64,000 bases of DNA from Chloroflexota bacterium. GTDB lineage: Bacteria; Chloroflexota; Chloroflexia; Chloroflexales; Roseiflexaceae. This document shows, one piece after another, positions 18,238 through 25,720 of this stretch (position 1 is its first letter; each line of letters begins with the position of its first letter). The notes under the pieces are model-generated. The model was not told where the DNA came from and searched no databases. It worked only from the letters and a program-made list of their open reading frames with translations. Location: NCBI GenBank assembly GCA_013388755.1, contig JACAEQ010000052.1, positions 1 to 64,000 of the forward strand, given 5' to 3'. Made by a program: the position numbers and the translations under genes.

Positions 18238-20285
18238 TCCAGCGCCCGACGCTGCACCCGAACGGTTGCCAGCGCGGCTTCGGAACCCTGACCGGCGTCT
18301 ACCAGGCGTTCCATCGCTTGCTCACGGATACGTACCAGCGGGAGTGCGACCGCGGCTGGCAGTTCAGCGACGACACATGGCGCAAGGATGTCGATGGCCA
18401 GCCGTGCGTGTCCTTGCGCCAGTGCGCGTTCCGCCTCGATCCGCGCTTCGTCGGCCGCAGACTCGCCCGCGATGCCCTGGCGAAGCATGGCTTCGATGGC
18501 TTCCCATCCACCAGGCGGGGCAGCCTGTGCTGCCAGTGCCAGGTCAGTCATCATGACATCGAGTGCCAGGCGCGCGTCGCGCCAGCGTCGCGCCACGAGG
18601 AGACGGCGCAGCGCCGCCTCCTCGGTCGCCGCCTGCCGGGCGATGGCGGCAAAGGTTCCCGGGGCCTGGTTGAGTGTCTCCTGGGCCGCGCCTATCAAGC
18701 GCGGGTCGCGCCGCTGCGTCCAGGCGCTCCGTAACGCGGCCATGGCTCGCTCCGGTTCTCCAGCCAGCAGGTGTTTGCGTGCCCGGGCAATCGCATCGGC
18801 AACTGCGTCAAGCGTGGTGGCCGTCTGACGAACCTGTGCCAGCGCGCGCGCGCGCACAAGCTTCTCGCGTAGTGATGCCGGCGTCCGGTCGTCGCCGGCC
18901 CATTCCAGCAACCCGCCACTCCCGACGGTGACGCGGCATTGCCAGGCAATCCGTCCATCGGGCCGGACATCAACGTTTGCCAGCGGGATGATGACCGGCC
19001 GCATCACGCCCTCATCAACTGTCACGCCGTCAAGGAGCGCGACTTCCGTAATCAGCCGAAGCCCCAGTTCTTCCCAGTTGTCTACCTTGATGATGACATC
19101 GAAGCCGCCGGAGGCATCGCGCAGCGCATCAGCACGGCGTCCTTCATACATGTAGGCGCCCGGCATAGCGGCGAAACTGGCGAAGCGCTCCACGGCTTCG
19201 GCGCACGAGCGTGCGTGCAGCGTGGTGATAACCGGGTGGTCGGAGAGTACGAGGGCGAGTACGGCGCCTGCCTCGTTACCGCGAATCTCGCCAGGGCAGA
19301 GAAGATCGGGTGTCTGGCGCAGCGCCTCCCTGGCCACGCGCCCGAATGCGCCCGGATCGCGTTGCGTGTTGACCTGCTCGCGCGTCCAGAGATCGGCTCG
19401 CCGGATGTGAATCTCAGCCATATGGTCTTCAATGGTTAATGTATGGGGGTCGCCAGGCCAGGAGTTGGCCAGTGACTCGAGCAGTGCCGTCTTGCCGCTG
19501 CCGGTGCGTCCGGCAATCAGGAAAGAACAGCGCGCCCGTGCCAGCAGCAGCAGAATCTCATGTACCTGCCGGTCGAGCGTGCCGCGTTGCAGCACATCAT
19601 CGAGATCCCAGGCGACGCGGCGCCCGCGCCGGATGCAGATCAATGCGCCATCCTCCGGCGGAATGCGCGGCGGGATGGTCGCGTGGATGCGGGTGCCGTG
19701 GTCGGCAGGCAGTGTCTCCTGGGGGTTCTGGGCATCGAGGTGCACACCCATCAATGACGCCAGCAAGACGACGCGGTCGCGCACTTCGTCGGCTGCAGCG
19801 AATTGCTCGGCGACGGTGAGAAATGGCTTACCGCTCTCCTGGACGCGAATGCGCCGGCCAATAATCTTGATTTCATTGACCCGCGGATCGTCGAGGTACC
19901 GTTGCGCCGGCCCCCAGCCGAGTGTGGCGGCGAAGATTGCGAGCAGGGTTTCATCGTCGGTTGGAACACGGGCGAGCGGGCCGCCGCGCGCGCGATGTTG
20001 CCCGATCGCCTGGCGCAATACCGTAATAACCTCGGCATTGCGCTCAGTGGCAGGGGCGAATGGATTCAACAGGTGGCGCCGGCCGTCGGTGCTGAAGGCC
20101 TGTTGCAGTTCATCGCGCGCTGCCTGTAGAATCGCTGCCTCGCGCAGCGCAGCGTCACGTCCAAGGGCATCGGTCTGGCCGCCGAGGAGTGTCGCCAGGC
20201 CGCCGTCTTCTTCGATGGCAAGGGAGGGCGGCGATCCCTGACGGGCGAGACGCCCTGCCGGTGTGTCGGTGGTGAAACGGGTCAC
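18219..20285 (-). CDS. tadA: TadA/CpaF-type secretion ATPase with helical C-terminal extension
   Basis: 688 residues. A VirB11/TadA-superfamily hexameric ATPase that powers pilus assembly. The N-terminal domain is followed by the ATPase core: GRTGSGKT (K265), the Asp box TIEDHMAEIHI, PDLLCPGEIRGNEA and the His box TTLHARS. TadA/CpaF proteins are usually about 400-480 residues; here an extra helix-rich tail of about 200 residues (about 480-688), full of RARALAQ and ERAMAALRSAW-type segments, looks TPR-like. Start is GTG at 20285 with AAAGGA six bases upstream. A second ATPase of the same superfamily is encoded at 21754-23010. Likely partner of TadB/TadC directly downstream. Confidence 0.85.
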   Translation of the reverse strand: MTRFTTDTPAGRLARQGSPPSLAIEEDGGLATLLGGQTDALGRDAALREAAILQAARDELQQAFSTDGRRHLLNPFAPATERNAEVITVLRQAIGQHRARGGPLARVPTDDETLLAIFAATLGWGPAQRYLDDPRVNEIKIIGRRIRVQESGKPFLTVAEQFAAADEVRDRVVLLASLMGVHLDAQNPQETLPADHGTRIHATIPPRIPPEDGALICIRRGRRVAWDLDDVLQRGTLDRQVHEILLLLARARCSFLIAGRTGSGKTALLESLANSWPGDPHTLTIEDHMAEIHIRRADLWTREQVNTQRDPGAFGRVAREALRQTPDLLCPGEIRGNEAGAVLALVLSDHPVITTLHARSCAEAVERFASFAAMPGAYMYEGRRADALRDASGGFDVIIKVDNWEELGLRLITEVALLDGVTVDEGVMRPVIIPLANVDVRPDGRIAWQCRVTVGSGGLLEWAGDDRTPASLREKLVRARALAQVRQTATTLDAVADAIARARKHLLAGEPERAMAALRSAWTQRRDPRLIGAAQETLNQAPGTFAAIARQAATEEAALRRLLVARRWRDARLALDVMMTDLALAAQAAPPGGWEAIEAMLRQGIAGESAADEARIEAERALAQGHARLAIDILAPCVVAELPAAVALPLVRIREQAMERLVDAGQGSEAALATVRVQRRALESDVER

Positions 20286-20413
20286 GGTTGATCCTTTCGG
20301 TGGTTGTGCCGTAGTTTCGGTCCCTTATCCGGTGCCTCGTATGCCGGTGCGATTCCTGATTCTGGAGACCGTCGGCGTTGCACTGATGGCAGAACAGGTC
20401 GCCCGCGAATGTA

Positions 20414-21682
20414 TCAGCTGGCACCTGTCTGCGCCGCCGCCTGTAACGGCGTGATACCGGGCTTGCCAGGGAACAGCCGGCGAAACAGGCTGGCGGTCGG
20501 TCTCGGTTGGGGCGGGGTCAACCCGATCACGGTGCAGATGGTGTCAACCAGATCGTGGACCGCCAGCGAAAATGGGCGAAACCGGCCGACATCCAGCGGC
20601 GAGACATAGCGATCGGCCTCTTCATTCGCCAGGCTGACCAGGTGCGGGTCGCGGGGTAGGGTGCCGACAATGCGTGCCTTCGGCCAGTGCTGGCTGAACA
20701 ACGGCGCGACATGCCGCAACCCGACGGTGACGCCGCGTTCGGGTTCCATCAGCACCAGCAGGCAGCGGTCGGTCAGGTCCGGCTGATGTGCTGCGAATTG
20801 CTGGAGAGCAATGCCGACGCCGGCACGCTCCTTGCGTCCTGGCGGAGACGGCAACACGACCCAGCCGCCGTTGCGCGCCGCTTCGAGAGCGTAGGGCCGC
20901 TTTTTCATATCGGGACCGGTATCGATCAGGACGACGTCGTAATCCTGTTCGAGCGTCTCGCCCAGACTGCCGATGGCCTGCATCAGCGCGCGCCAGTCAG
21001 GTAGTGTGAAGTCGGCGGCGAGCGCGGCTTCATCGGCGCCGAGGAGGAAGTCAATGCCACTCGGCGCGTGATGGTAGATCAGGCGGGCGATATTGGCCGG
21101 CGTGAATTGCGTATGGCCGCGCCCTTCCTGGCGCAGGGTCAGAAATGAGCCGAAGCCTGTGGGGATACGGAACTCAGGCACCAGGCCCGAGTTTGAGAGG
21201 TCGCCGTCAACCACCAGCACACGCAGCCCCCGGCGGTGCATTCCCTCGGCGAGTGCTGAGACGACCAGGCTCTTGCCGATACCACCCTTTGCGCCGCCTA
21301 CAGCAATCGTCACCTGCCTGGCTGCAATGCGCCGGGCCGCCCCCAGTTGCTGCGCGATCCAGCCGGCGAGTGCCTCTGGTTCGCGTAGTGTGGTGACAGC
21401 CAGTCCGGCGTCGGCAAAATCACTGGCGTGGACAATCCCGATACTCTGCAGGCCTACCAGCACACGCACGCCATGCGCCTGCGCGGCGTGGATAATGTCC
21501 CAGAGCTCGGCGACGGTGCCGCGTGTATCTTCGAGGTACACGACCGGCGGTGGTTGTTCGCTGACCACCAGGCTGCGCACACGCGCCAGGCCAGGCGCCG
21601 GGAATGGCTGGATGCCATTGTAGCCGGCGAGGGCCTCAACCATGCCCGGAGTATTGGTAACGAGCAGGAGTTCGGTTGCCAT
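20414..21682 (-). CDS. cpaE: CpaE/TadZ-like pilus-assembly ParA/MinD-family ATPase
   Basis: 422 residues. The N-terminal 110 residues form a receiver-like domain without an obvious phosphorylation site. Then comes a ParA/MinD ATPase with the deviant Walker A GGAKGGIGKS (K132), VVDGDLSNSGLV, and VVLIDTGPDM. CpaE/TadZ proteins place the Tad machine at the cell pole or at a defined site. ATG at 21682 has AAAGGAG at good spacing; a longer open frame reaching to 22177 only shadows the neighbouring ATPase gene and was discarded. It sits between two VirB11-type ATPase genes, an order compatible with Tad operons. The 128 bases before the next gene show nothing clear. Confidence 0.85.
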   Translation of the reverse strand: MATELLLVTNTPGMVEALAGYNGIQPFPAPGLARVRSLVVSEQPPPVVYLEDTRGTVAELWDIIHAAQAHGVRVLVGLQSIGIVHASDFADAGLAVTTLREPEALAGWIAQQLGAARRIAARQVTIAVGGAKGGIGKSLVVSALAEGMHRRGLRVLVVDGDLSNSGLVPEFRIPTGFGSFLTLRQEGRGHTQFTPANIARLIYHHAPSGIDFLLGADEAALAADFTLPDWRALMQAIGSLGETLEQDYDVVLIDTGPDMKKRPYALEAARNGGWVVLPSPPGRKERAGVGIALQQFAAHQPDLTDRCLLVLMEPERGVTVGLRHVAPLFSQHWPKARIVGTLPRDPHLVSLANEEADRYVSPLDVGRFRPFSLAVHDLVDTICTVIGLTPPQPRPTASLFRRLFPGKPGITPLQAAAQTGAS

Positions 21683-21753
21683 GGTTTGCTCCTTTGCGCC
21701 GCGCTCACCAGGCGGCGTTGACGATAGCGAGACGATGCGTAACTGCTGCCGAT

Positions 21754-23010
21754 TTAGAGACGCCCTTTCCCCCAGGCGCCCTGCACCGGATATTTCCGTT
21801 CGAGACGGCCAGTCTGGGCGCTGAATGCGTAGAGCGTATTGTGCGGAATCGTATCGCCGGCCTGGCCACCACTGGTGACGAGCACCTCCACGATCTGGCC
21901 GACGCACCGGCGCCCGCCATAGTTGCCGATGTGAACCACGATGAGTGGCACGGCGCCGCCGGTCATCATGCCGCGTACGATTCCGGCGTTGCCTTCGGCG
22001 CCACGGGCTGCAAAGCGCTCCAGGTTGCGCAATGCCGTGAGCGCATCCGGCCCGTGGATCGTGCAGATGCCGGGGTGGCCGGTGGCGGCGGCTTCGAGCA
22101 TGGCGAGTGCCTCGGGGCCGCGCACCTCGCCGAGCACGATTACATCCGGGCGCTGGCGCAAGGTAAGTCTGACGCAATCGGTGAAACTGCTCTGGCTACG
22201 TAATACCTCGACTGCCATACCGTCGGGCGGCAGCGGCAACTCGCGCGCATCCTCGATGACGATCACGCGCTTCTCTTCGGCGATCGCCTGTAGCAGCGCG
22301 GCAGTCAGCGTGGTTTTGCCGCTGCCGGTGCCGCCGGCGATCAGAATCGTGACGCCGCGGCGGATTGCCTCGAGGAGCAACTCGGCGGCATCGCGCGGTA
22401 ATATGCCGCTCTCGTGCTGCACCAGGTCGTGGATGGTGCGCCAGCGCGCAGGCAAGGCGCGTACCGCGACGGATGGGCCGTCAGGAGTATAGGGCGGCCG
22501 GGTGATGGCAAACCGTAACCGGCGATCGGCGGTGCCATAGAGCGCATGGACAGGATGCCCATCGGCGTTGCGCCAGTCGCCAGGCGCTTCGGGCGTGACG
22601 AAACCGGCACGCAACAGCAACTGGCGCTGGGTCCAGTGAATCCAGTCCTCGCACACGAGAACGCCCGTGTCGCTGCGGTTCCCCTGTTCCACAACAACCA
22701 TTGCCCGGTCAGGACGATTGATCAGGATATCGGACGCCGCTGTACCCGGACAGAGCCAGGTGTCAAGCGGGCCATACCAGGGGATCTCGGCCCACTCGGC
22801 CGTGGTGTATCCTTCGCCAAGACCGGCACGCACCAGGGTTTCGGTAACCGGTCGCCTCCAATCGCCCAGGCGGCCGGTCTCCTGGCAGAACCGCAGTTCT
22901 GCCAGGCGATCACTTGCTCCCGACGCCGGATCAAGCGCGCGGCTCCTGTGATTACAGTGAATCGCGTCTGGATGCTCATCACCCTCAGTGGTCAGCGGGG
23001 ATCTGGCCAT
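21754..23010 (-). CDS. Second VirB11/CpaF-type secretion ATPase (TrbB-like)
   Basis: 418 residues, the usual length for the family. Motifs: GGTGSGKT (K232), VIEDARELPLP Asp box, QRPDVIVLGEVRGPEAL Walker B, and GICTIHGPDALTAL His box. All key residues are present, so it should be an active hexameric ATPase. GGAG lies seven bases before ATG 23010. It is distinct in length and tail from the 688-residue ATPase two genes downstream. One could serve Tad pilus extension and the other retraction or the type IV secretion part; which is which cannot be told from sequence. Confidence 0.85.
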   Translation of the reverse strand: MARSPLTTEGDEHPDAIHCNHRSRALDPASGASDRLAELRFCQETGRLGDWRRPVTETLVRAGLGEGYTTAEWAEIPWYGPLDTWLCPGTAASDILINRPDRAMVVVEQGNRSDTGVLVCEDWIHWTQRQLLLRAGFVTPEAPGDWRNADGHPVHALYGTADRRLRFAITRPPYTPDGPSVAVRALPARWRTIHDLVQHESGILPRDAAELLLEAIRRGVTILIAGGTGSGKTTLTAALLQAIAEEKRVIVIEDARELPLPPDGMAVEVLRSQSSFTDCVRLTLRQRPDVIVLGEVRGPEALAMLEAAATGHPGICTIHGPDALTALRNLERFAARGAEGNAGIVRGMMTGGAVPLIVVHIGNYGGRRCVGQIVEVLVTSGGQAGDTIPHNTLYAFSAQTGRLERKYPVQGAWGKGRL

Positions 23011-23050
23011 GATGTGGCTCCTGTGCTACTGCTGTGGCCCATGGCTGCGG

Positions 23051-23956
23051 TTACGGCACATTGGCTGGCTGTATGCCTGGCACCGGGCTGCTGGTTCCGG
23101 GAACCGTCTGCAACGGCGCGACGCGTTGCGGCTCGATGCGCAGGGTTGTCGTGACGGGTTGTGTCAGGTCGGGCAGGATGACCTGCGAAGCGTCAAGGCG
23201 ATCCATGTGCATCAGCGGTGTTGACCGGGCGCCATAACGCTCACCCCATAATGTGACGCCGGCCGCCTGCAAGGCGCGCAACGCATGCGCCTGGGCTGGC
23301 GTCATTTCGAGGTATGCGATTCCGTCGCCCTCGCCGCCTGCGATATAGAGGATTGGCACACCCGACATCCAGCGGCAGGCGTATGCCAGCGACTGTGCCG
23401 TATCGCCTGTGTGCGACAATGGCGCAACAGGTTCGAGGGCGGCGCCTGCCGGGACATCGGCATGTTCGCGATCACACAGCGCAGGATCAGCCGACAAAAA
23501 GCCAATGTTGAGCGTGTCACGATCGGTAATCGGTCCGACCGCATTCAGGGCGAATGGCACAGGGACCATGTTGTGCCCAAGTTCGCGCCCGTTCGGATAG
23601 ACCGGATGATCTGGCGGGTTGTTTGCCAGCATTGCCGGCTGGACCAGGTCATTGGCTCCGATCTGGCGCGTAGCATAGGTTCCGATGACGGCGTTCGGGT
23701 CGCCGACGCCGGCAAGTTGCGCCGGCCGGTGCAGCGGCAACTCGATCGTCGCCAGGTCGTCGGCGCTAATCTGCTGCCCATAGGGAACGTCACGCGCGGC
23801 AATGACTACTCGCTCGGTGCGGCGGCTCTCGATGTATCCATAGGCCGCCGCGGCAATGGCAATCGCCATGCCGACGATCAGGAGCAACGCCGGCAACAGG
23901 CTCGACCGTTTCGGCGTCAGGGCGCTGCTCAACGGAGTAGATAGGCTTGAAGACAT
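23051..23956 (-). CDS. cpaB: CpaB/RcpC-like SAF-domain pilus protein
   Basis: 301 residues with an N-terminal membrane helix (about residues 22-42) followed by the SAF-type segment VVIAARDVPYGQQISADDL and ATRQIGANDLV (about 49-110), which are hallmark CpaB/RcpC features. The remaining extracytoplasmic part is less conserved and ends in a Pro/Thr-rich tail. CpaB is thought to help pilus export or stability at the cell wall. ATG at 23956 overlaps a stop codon in another frame as TGATG, which shows that the preceding small gene ends there and is coupled. An AGGAGG lies at the right distance upstream. Confidence 0.8.
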   Translation of the reverse strand: MSSSLSTPLSSALTPKRSSLLPALLLIVGMAIAIAAAAYGYIESRRTERVVIAARDVPYGQQISADDLATIELPLHRPAQLAGVGDPNAVIGTYATRQIGANDLVQPAMLANNPPDHPVYPNGRELGHNMVPVPFALNAVGPITDRDTLNIGFLSADPALCDREHADVPAGAALEPVAPLSHTGDTAQSLAYACRWMSGVPILYIAGGEGDGIAYLEMTPAQAHALRALQAAGVTLWGERYGARSTPLMHMDRLDASQVILPDLTQPVTTTLRIEPQRVAPLQTVPGTSSPVPGIQPANVP

Positions 23957-24326
23957 CAGAATCCTCCTCTAGGTTGCGCCGCAAGCCGACTGGACACGGC
24001 AAACAACACGAAGAAGCCAGGAATGAACACCACCGTAAACAAACCCGAATCGCACGACGCAGGTGGTCGGACGGATCAACCAGCCATCCTCGAACGACTC
24101 GCGTACGCGCCACCGCATCAGCAACGCCAGCAACATCGGCGAGGGGCTGCACCTGCGGCGGCATATCGGGGCAGAACGCGAGCAGGTCGCGCACTTCCGT
24201 CTCAATGGCGGTACGCAGGGTGACAATCGCGCTCTCCAGATGGTCACGGTCGCGGCTGGCTTTGCGAAGACGGCGAAGCCCATCGCGTCGCTGCCGCTGA
24301 CTCATCGTCAGGGTTGTGGTTGCCAT
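23956..24326 (-). pseudogene. Small membrane protein gene with an apparent frameshift, upstream of cpaB
   Basis: From ATG 24326 the first about 90 residues read MATTTLTMSQRQRRDGL onward as a charged helical domain. In that frame the sequence then becomes Cys/Trp-rich and runs 170 bases into cpaB. Another frame, open from about 24075, instead encodes a perfect membrane helix (LFTVVFIPGFFVLFAVSS) and stops at 23956-23958 exactly on the cpaB start (TGATG). The joined product would be about 122 residues. The span is two bases over a multiple of three, so a single-base indel near 24045-24080 is implied. It could be a sequencing error, a true mutation, or programmed frameshifting. Confidence 0.55.
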
Positions 24327-24335
24327 GGCGCTTCA

Positions 24336-24959
24336 CTATCTCTCGACGCGATCCAGTGTTGATGCGGCGGTGATCTGCGGCTGGTAGGGCGCGTACCCCA
24401 GCAGCGCAAAGCCGGTCAGCACGGGCCGCACCTCGGCGCACACCACCGGCGTAACGAATGTCTGCGCCGGCAATCCGGCAAACCGGCAGGTTCCCCCTTG
24501 CGGAAGGATCGTCCACGTTACGCGGTTGACCAGCGTCTCCACCGGCTCGCTCAGGCCGTGTACCGTGCCAAGATTCTGCGCAAACGTCTGTGTCGCGACC
24601 TGTTGCACCCGCGCTTCGTCGATCCGTTCGCTGTTCTCGGCCAGCGCGGCATAGTCGAGCAACTGCACCGACGCCCGCGCCGCCTGTTGCAACGCATCCT
24701 GCATCTGCGCCACTTCCAGTTGCCGCTCGCTGAACTCGACAATGCCGAAGATGAACGGTACGGCACATGCCAGCACCAGGGCGAAAAACACCAGCGATTG
24801 CCCTTCGGAACGCTGAACGTTGAACGCTGAACGCTGGACGTTGAACGTTGAACGTTGAACAGGGAACGGGCAGCAGCGAACAATCTGTCGTTGTTGTAGT
24901 CGTACTTGATTCAACCAACCATGCAGTTTTGACGGTATATGGCGTAATCGGTTATGCAT
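24336..24959 (-). CDS. TadE/TadG-like pseudopilin-type protein with repeat-expanded leader
   Basis: 207 residues. A TadE/TadG-like motif, GQSLVFFALVLACAVPFIFGI followed by EFSERQLEVAQMQDA, starts near residue 53; normally it lies within the first 15-20 residues. The extra leader is basic and contains repeated FNVQRS units encoded by a 9-nt tandem repeat (24809-24860). The rest is a small extracytoplasmic domain with two Cys. TadE-type proteins are minor pseudopilins of Tad systems. AGAGGA lies eight bases upstream of the ATG; an internal start nearer the helix cannot be excluded. The next TadE-like gene is just upstream. Confidence 0.7.
   Translation of the reverse strand: MHNRLRHIPSKLHGWLNQVRLQQRQIVRCCPFPVQRSTFNVQRSAFNVQRSEGQSLVFFALVLACAVPFIFGIVEFSERQLEVAQMQDALQQAARASVQLLDYAALAENSERIDEARVQQVATQTFAQNLGTVHGLSEPVETLVNRVTWTILPQGGTCRFAGLPAQTFVTPVVCAEVRPVLTGFALLGYAPYQPQITAASTLDRVER
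24809..24860. repeat. 9-nt tandem repeat inside the TadE/TadG-like leader
   Basis: About six imperfect copies of a 9-nt AACGTTGAA/AACGCTGAA unit. Because nine is a multiple of three it stays in frame and adds FNVQRS-type units to the protein's cytoplasmic leader. Confidence 0.85.
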
Positions 24960-24984
24960 AATGCATTCCTCTGGCGATGAATCG

Positions 24985-25005
24985 TTTTACGTTCTACGTT
25001 CTACG
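24985..25005. repeat. Short TACGTTC-type tandem repeat between two tadE-like genes
   Basis: Two to three copies of an ACGTTCT-like unit in the 55-base gap between the two TadE-like genes, resembling the arrays at 24809 and 29250. Confidence 0.6.
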
Positions 25006-25014
25006 GTCTCCGTT

Positions 25015-25533
25015 TTACTGCGCATCTTTCTCCGCCGTCCGCACCGCGCTGCGATCGACCGTCACCTCCGACAGGCCAGGAATCGGTGTCCAGAGCGCGC
25101 CGTGGTAGGTGATCCGTACCGTGATGGGGCTATAGCGGCGGCAGGGATTCGCGGCGCAGCGCGCGCTAATCGTGGCCGCGGCGGGATCCGCGAAGGCGCT
25201 ACCGGCGAAGGCGTTGCGCGCCGCTTCGGCGACCGGCCCCGGCGCTTCCGCCAGGCCGTAGGCGCGGTCGCGTTCCAGCCCGCCGGTCGAGCCGAGGAGT
25301 GCCGCCTGGTGTGCCGCCACCCGCACCGCCTGGTTCACCGCATAGTGCGTCCCGATCGCCTGTAACGCCCCCAGGCCGCCGAAGATGATCGTCAGCACCA
25401 GCAGCAGGACGATCGCGGTTTCCACGATGGCCTGACCGTTGCAAGGATGCCGGATGCAGCATGAAGGTTGAGAACGCCGTTGTCCGTGCGGTATTCCTTG
25501 CGCTGTATCGTTATCGTAGAACGAACGTAGCAT
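25015..25533 (-). CDS. tadE: TadE-like pseudopilin-type protein
   Basis: 172 residues. The TadE signature GQAIVETAIVLLLVLTIIFGG starts at about residue 33, including the Glu that is typical of the segment after the cleavage point. A helical stretch (NQAVRVAAHQAALLG) and a small beta domain with two Cys follow. It is probably a minor pilin or pseudopilin anchored in the membrane and processed by a TadV-type peptidase, which is not encoded in this window. GAGGAG precedes the ATG. It lies downstream of the DUF11 surface protein gene. Confidence 0.78.
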   Translation of the reverse strand: MLRSFYDNDTAQGIPHGQRRSQPSCCIRHPCNGQAIVETAIVLLLVLTIIFGGLGALQAIGTHYAVNQAVRVAAHQAALLGSTGGLERDRAYGLAEAPGPVAEAARNAFAGSAFADPAAATISARCAANPCRRYSPITVRITYHGALWTPIPGLSEVTVDRSAVRTAEKDAQ

Positions 25534-25686
25534 GTCTGACTCCTCAAGCGTATTCCGACGTGTGACGGAGACGCATCCGCGACCCTGTCACCGTGTCTCC
25601 GCTGCCTGCAGTGAGCCGAAGCATTCGCTCATGCATACTGGCGGTGACGAAGGCCCTGATGGGCGATTGCTTCGGCCTTACGGCGC

Positions 25687-25720
25687 TGTCTCCCCGTCTC
25701 CCCGTCTCCGCGTCTCCTCA
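25687..25720. repeat. Short CCGTCTCC-type tandem repeat
   Basis: Four near-identical copies of an 8-9 nt GTCTCCCC unit between the TadE-like gene and the DUF11 protein gene, reaching the latter's stop codon at 25718-25720. It is another junction-located microrepeat but with a different unit. Confidence 0.65.

Noticed and set aside
21683-22177. N-terminal extension of the CpaE-like protein
   Set aside because: It runs through the CpaF-like ATPase gene in another frame; the ATG at 21682 has a strong ribosome site.
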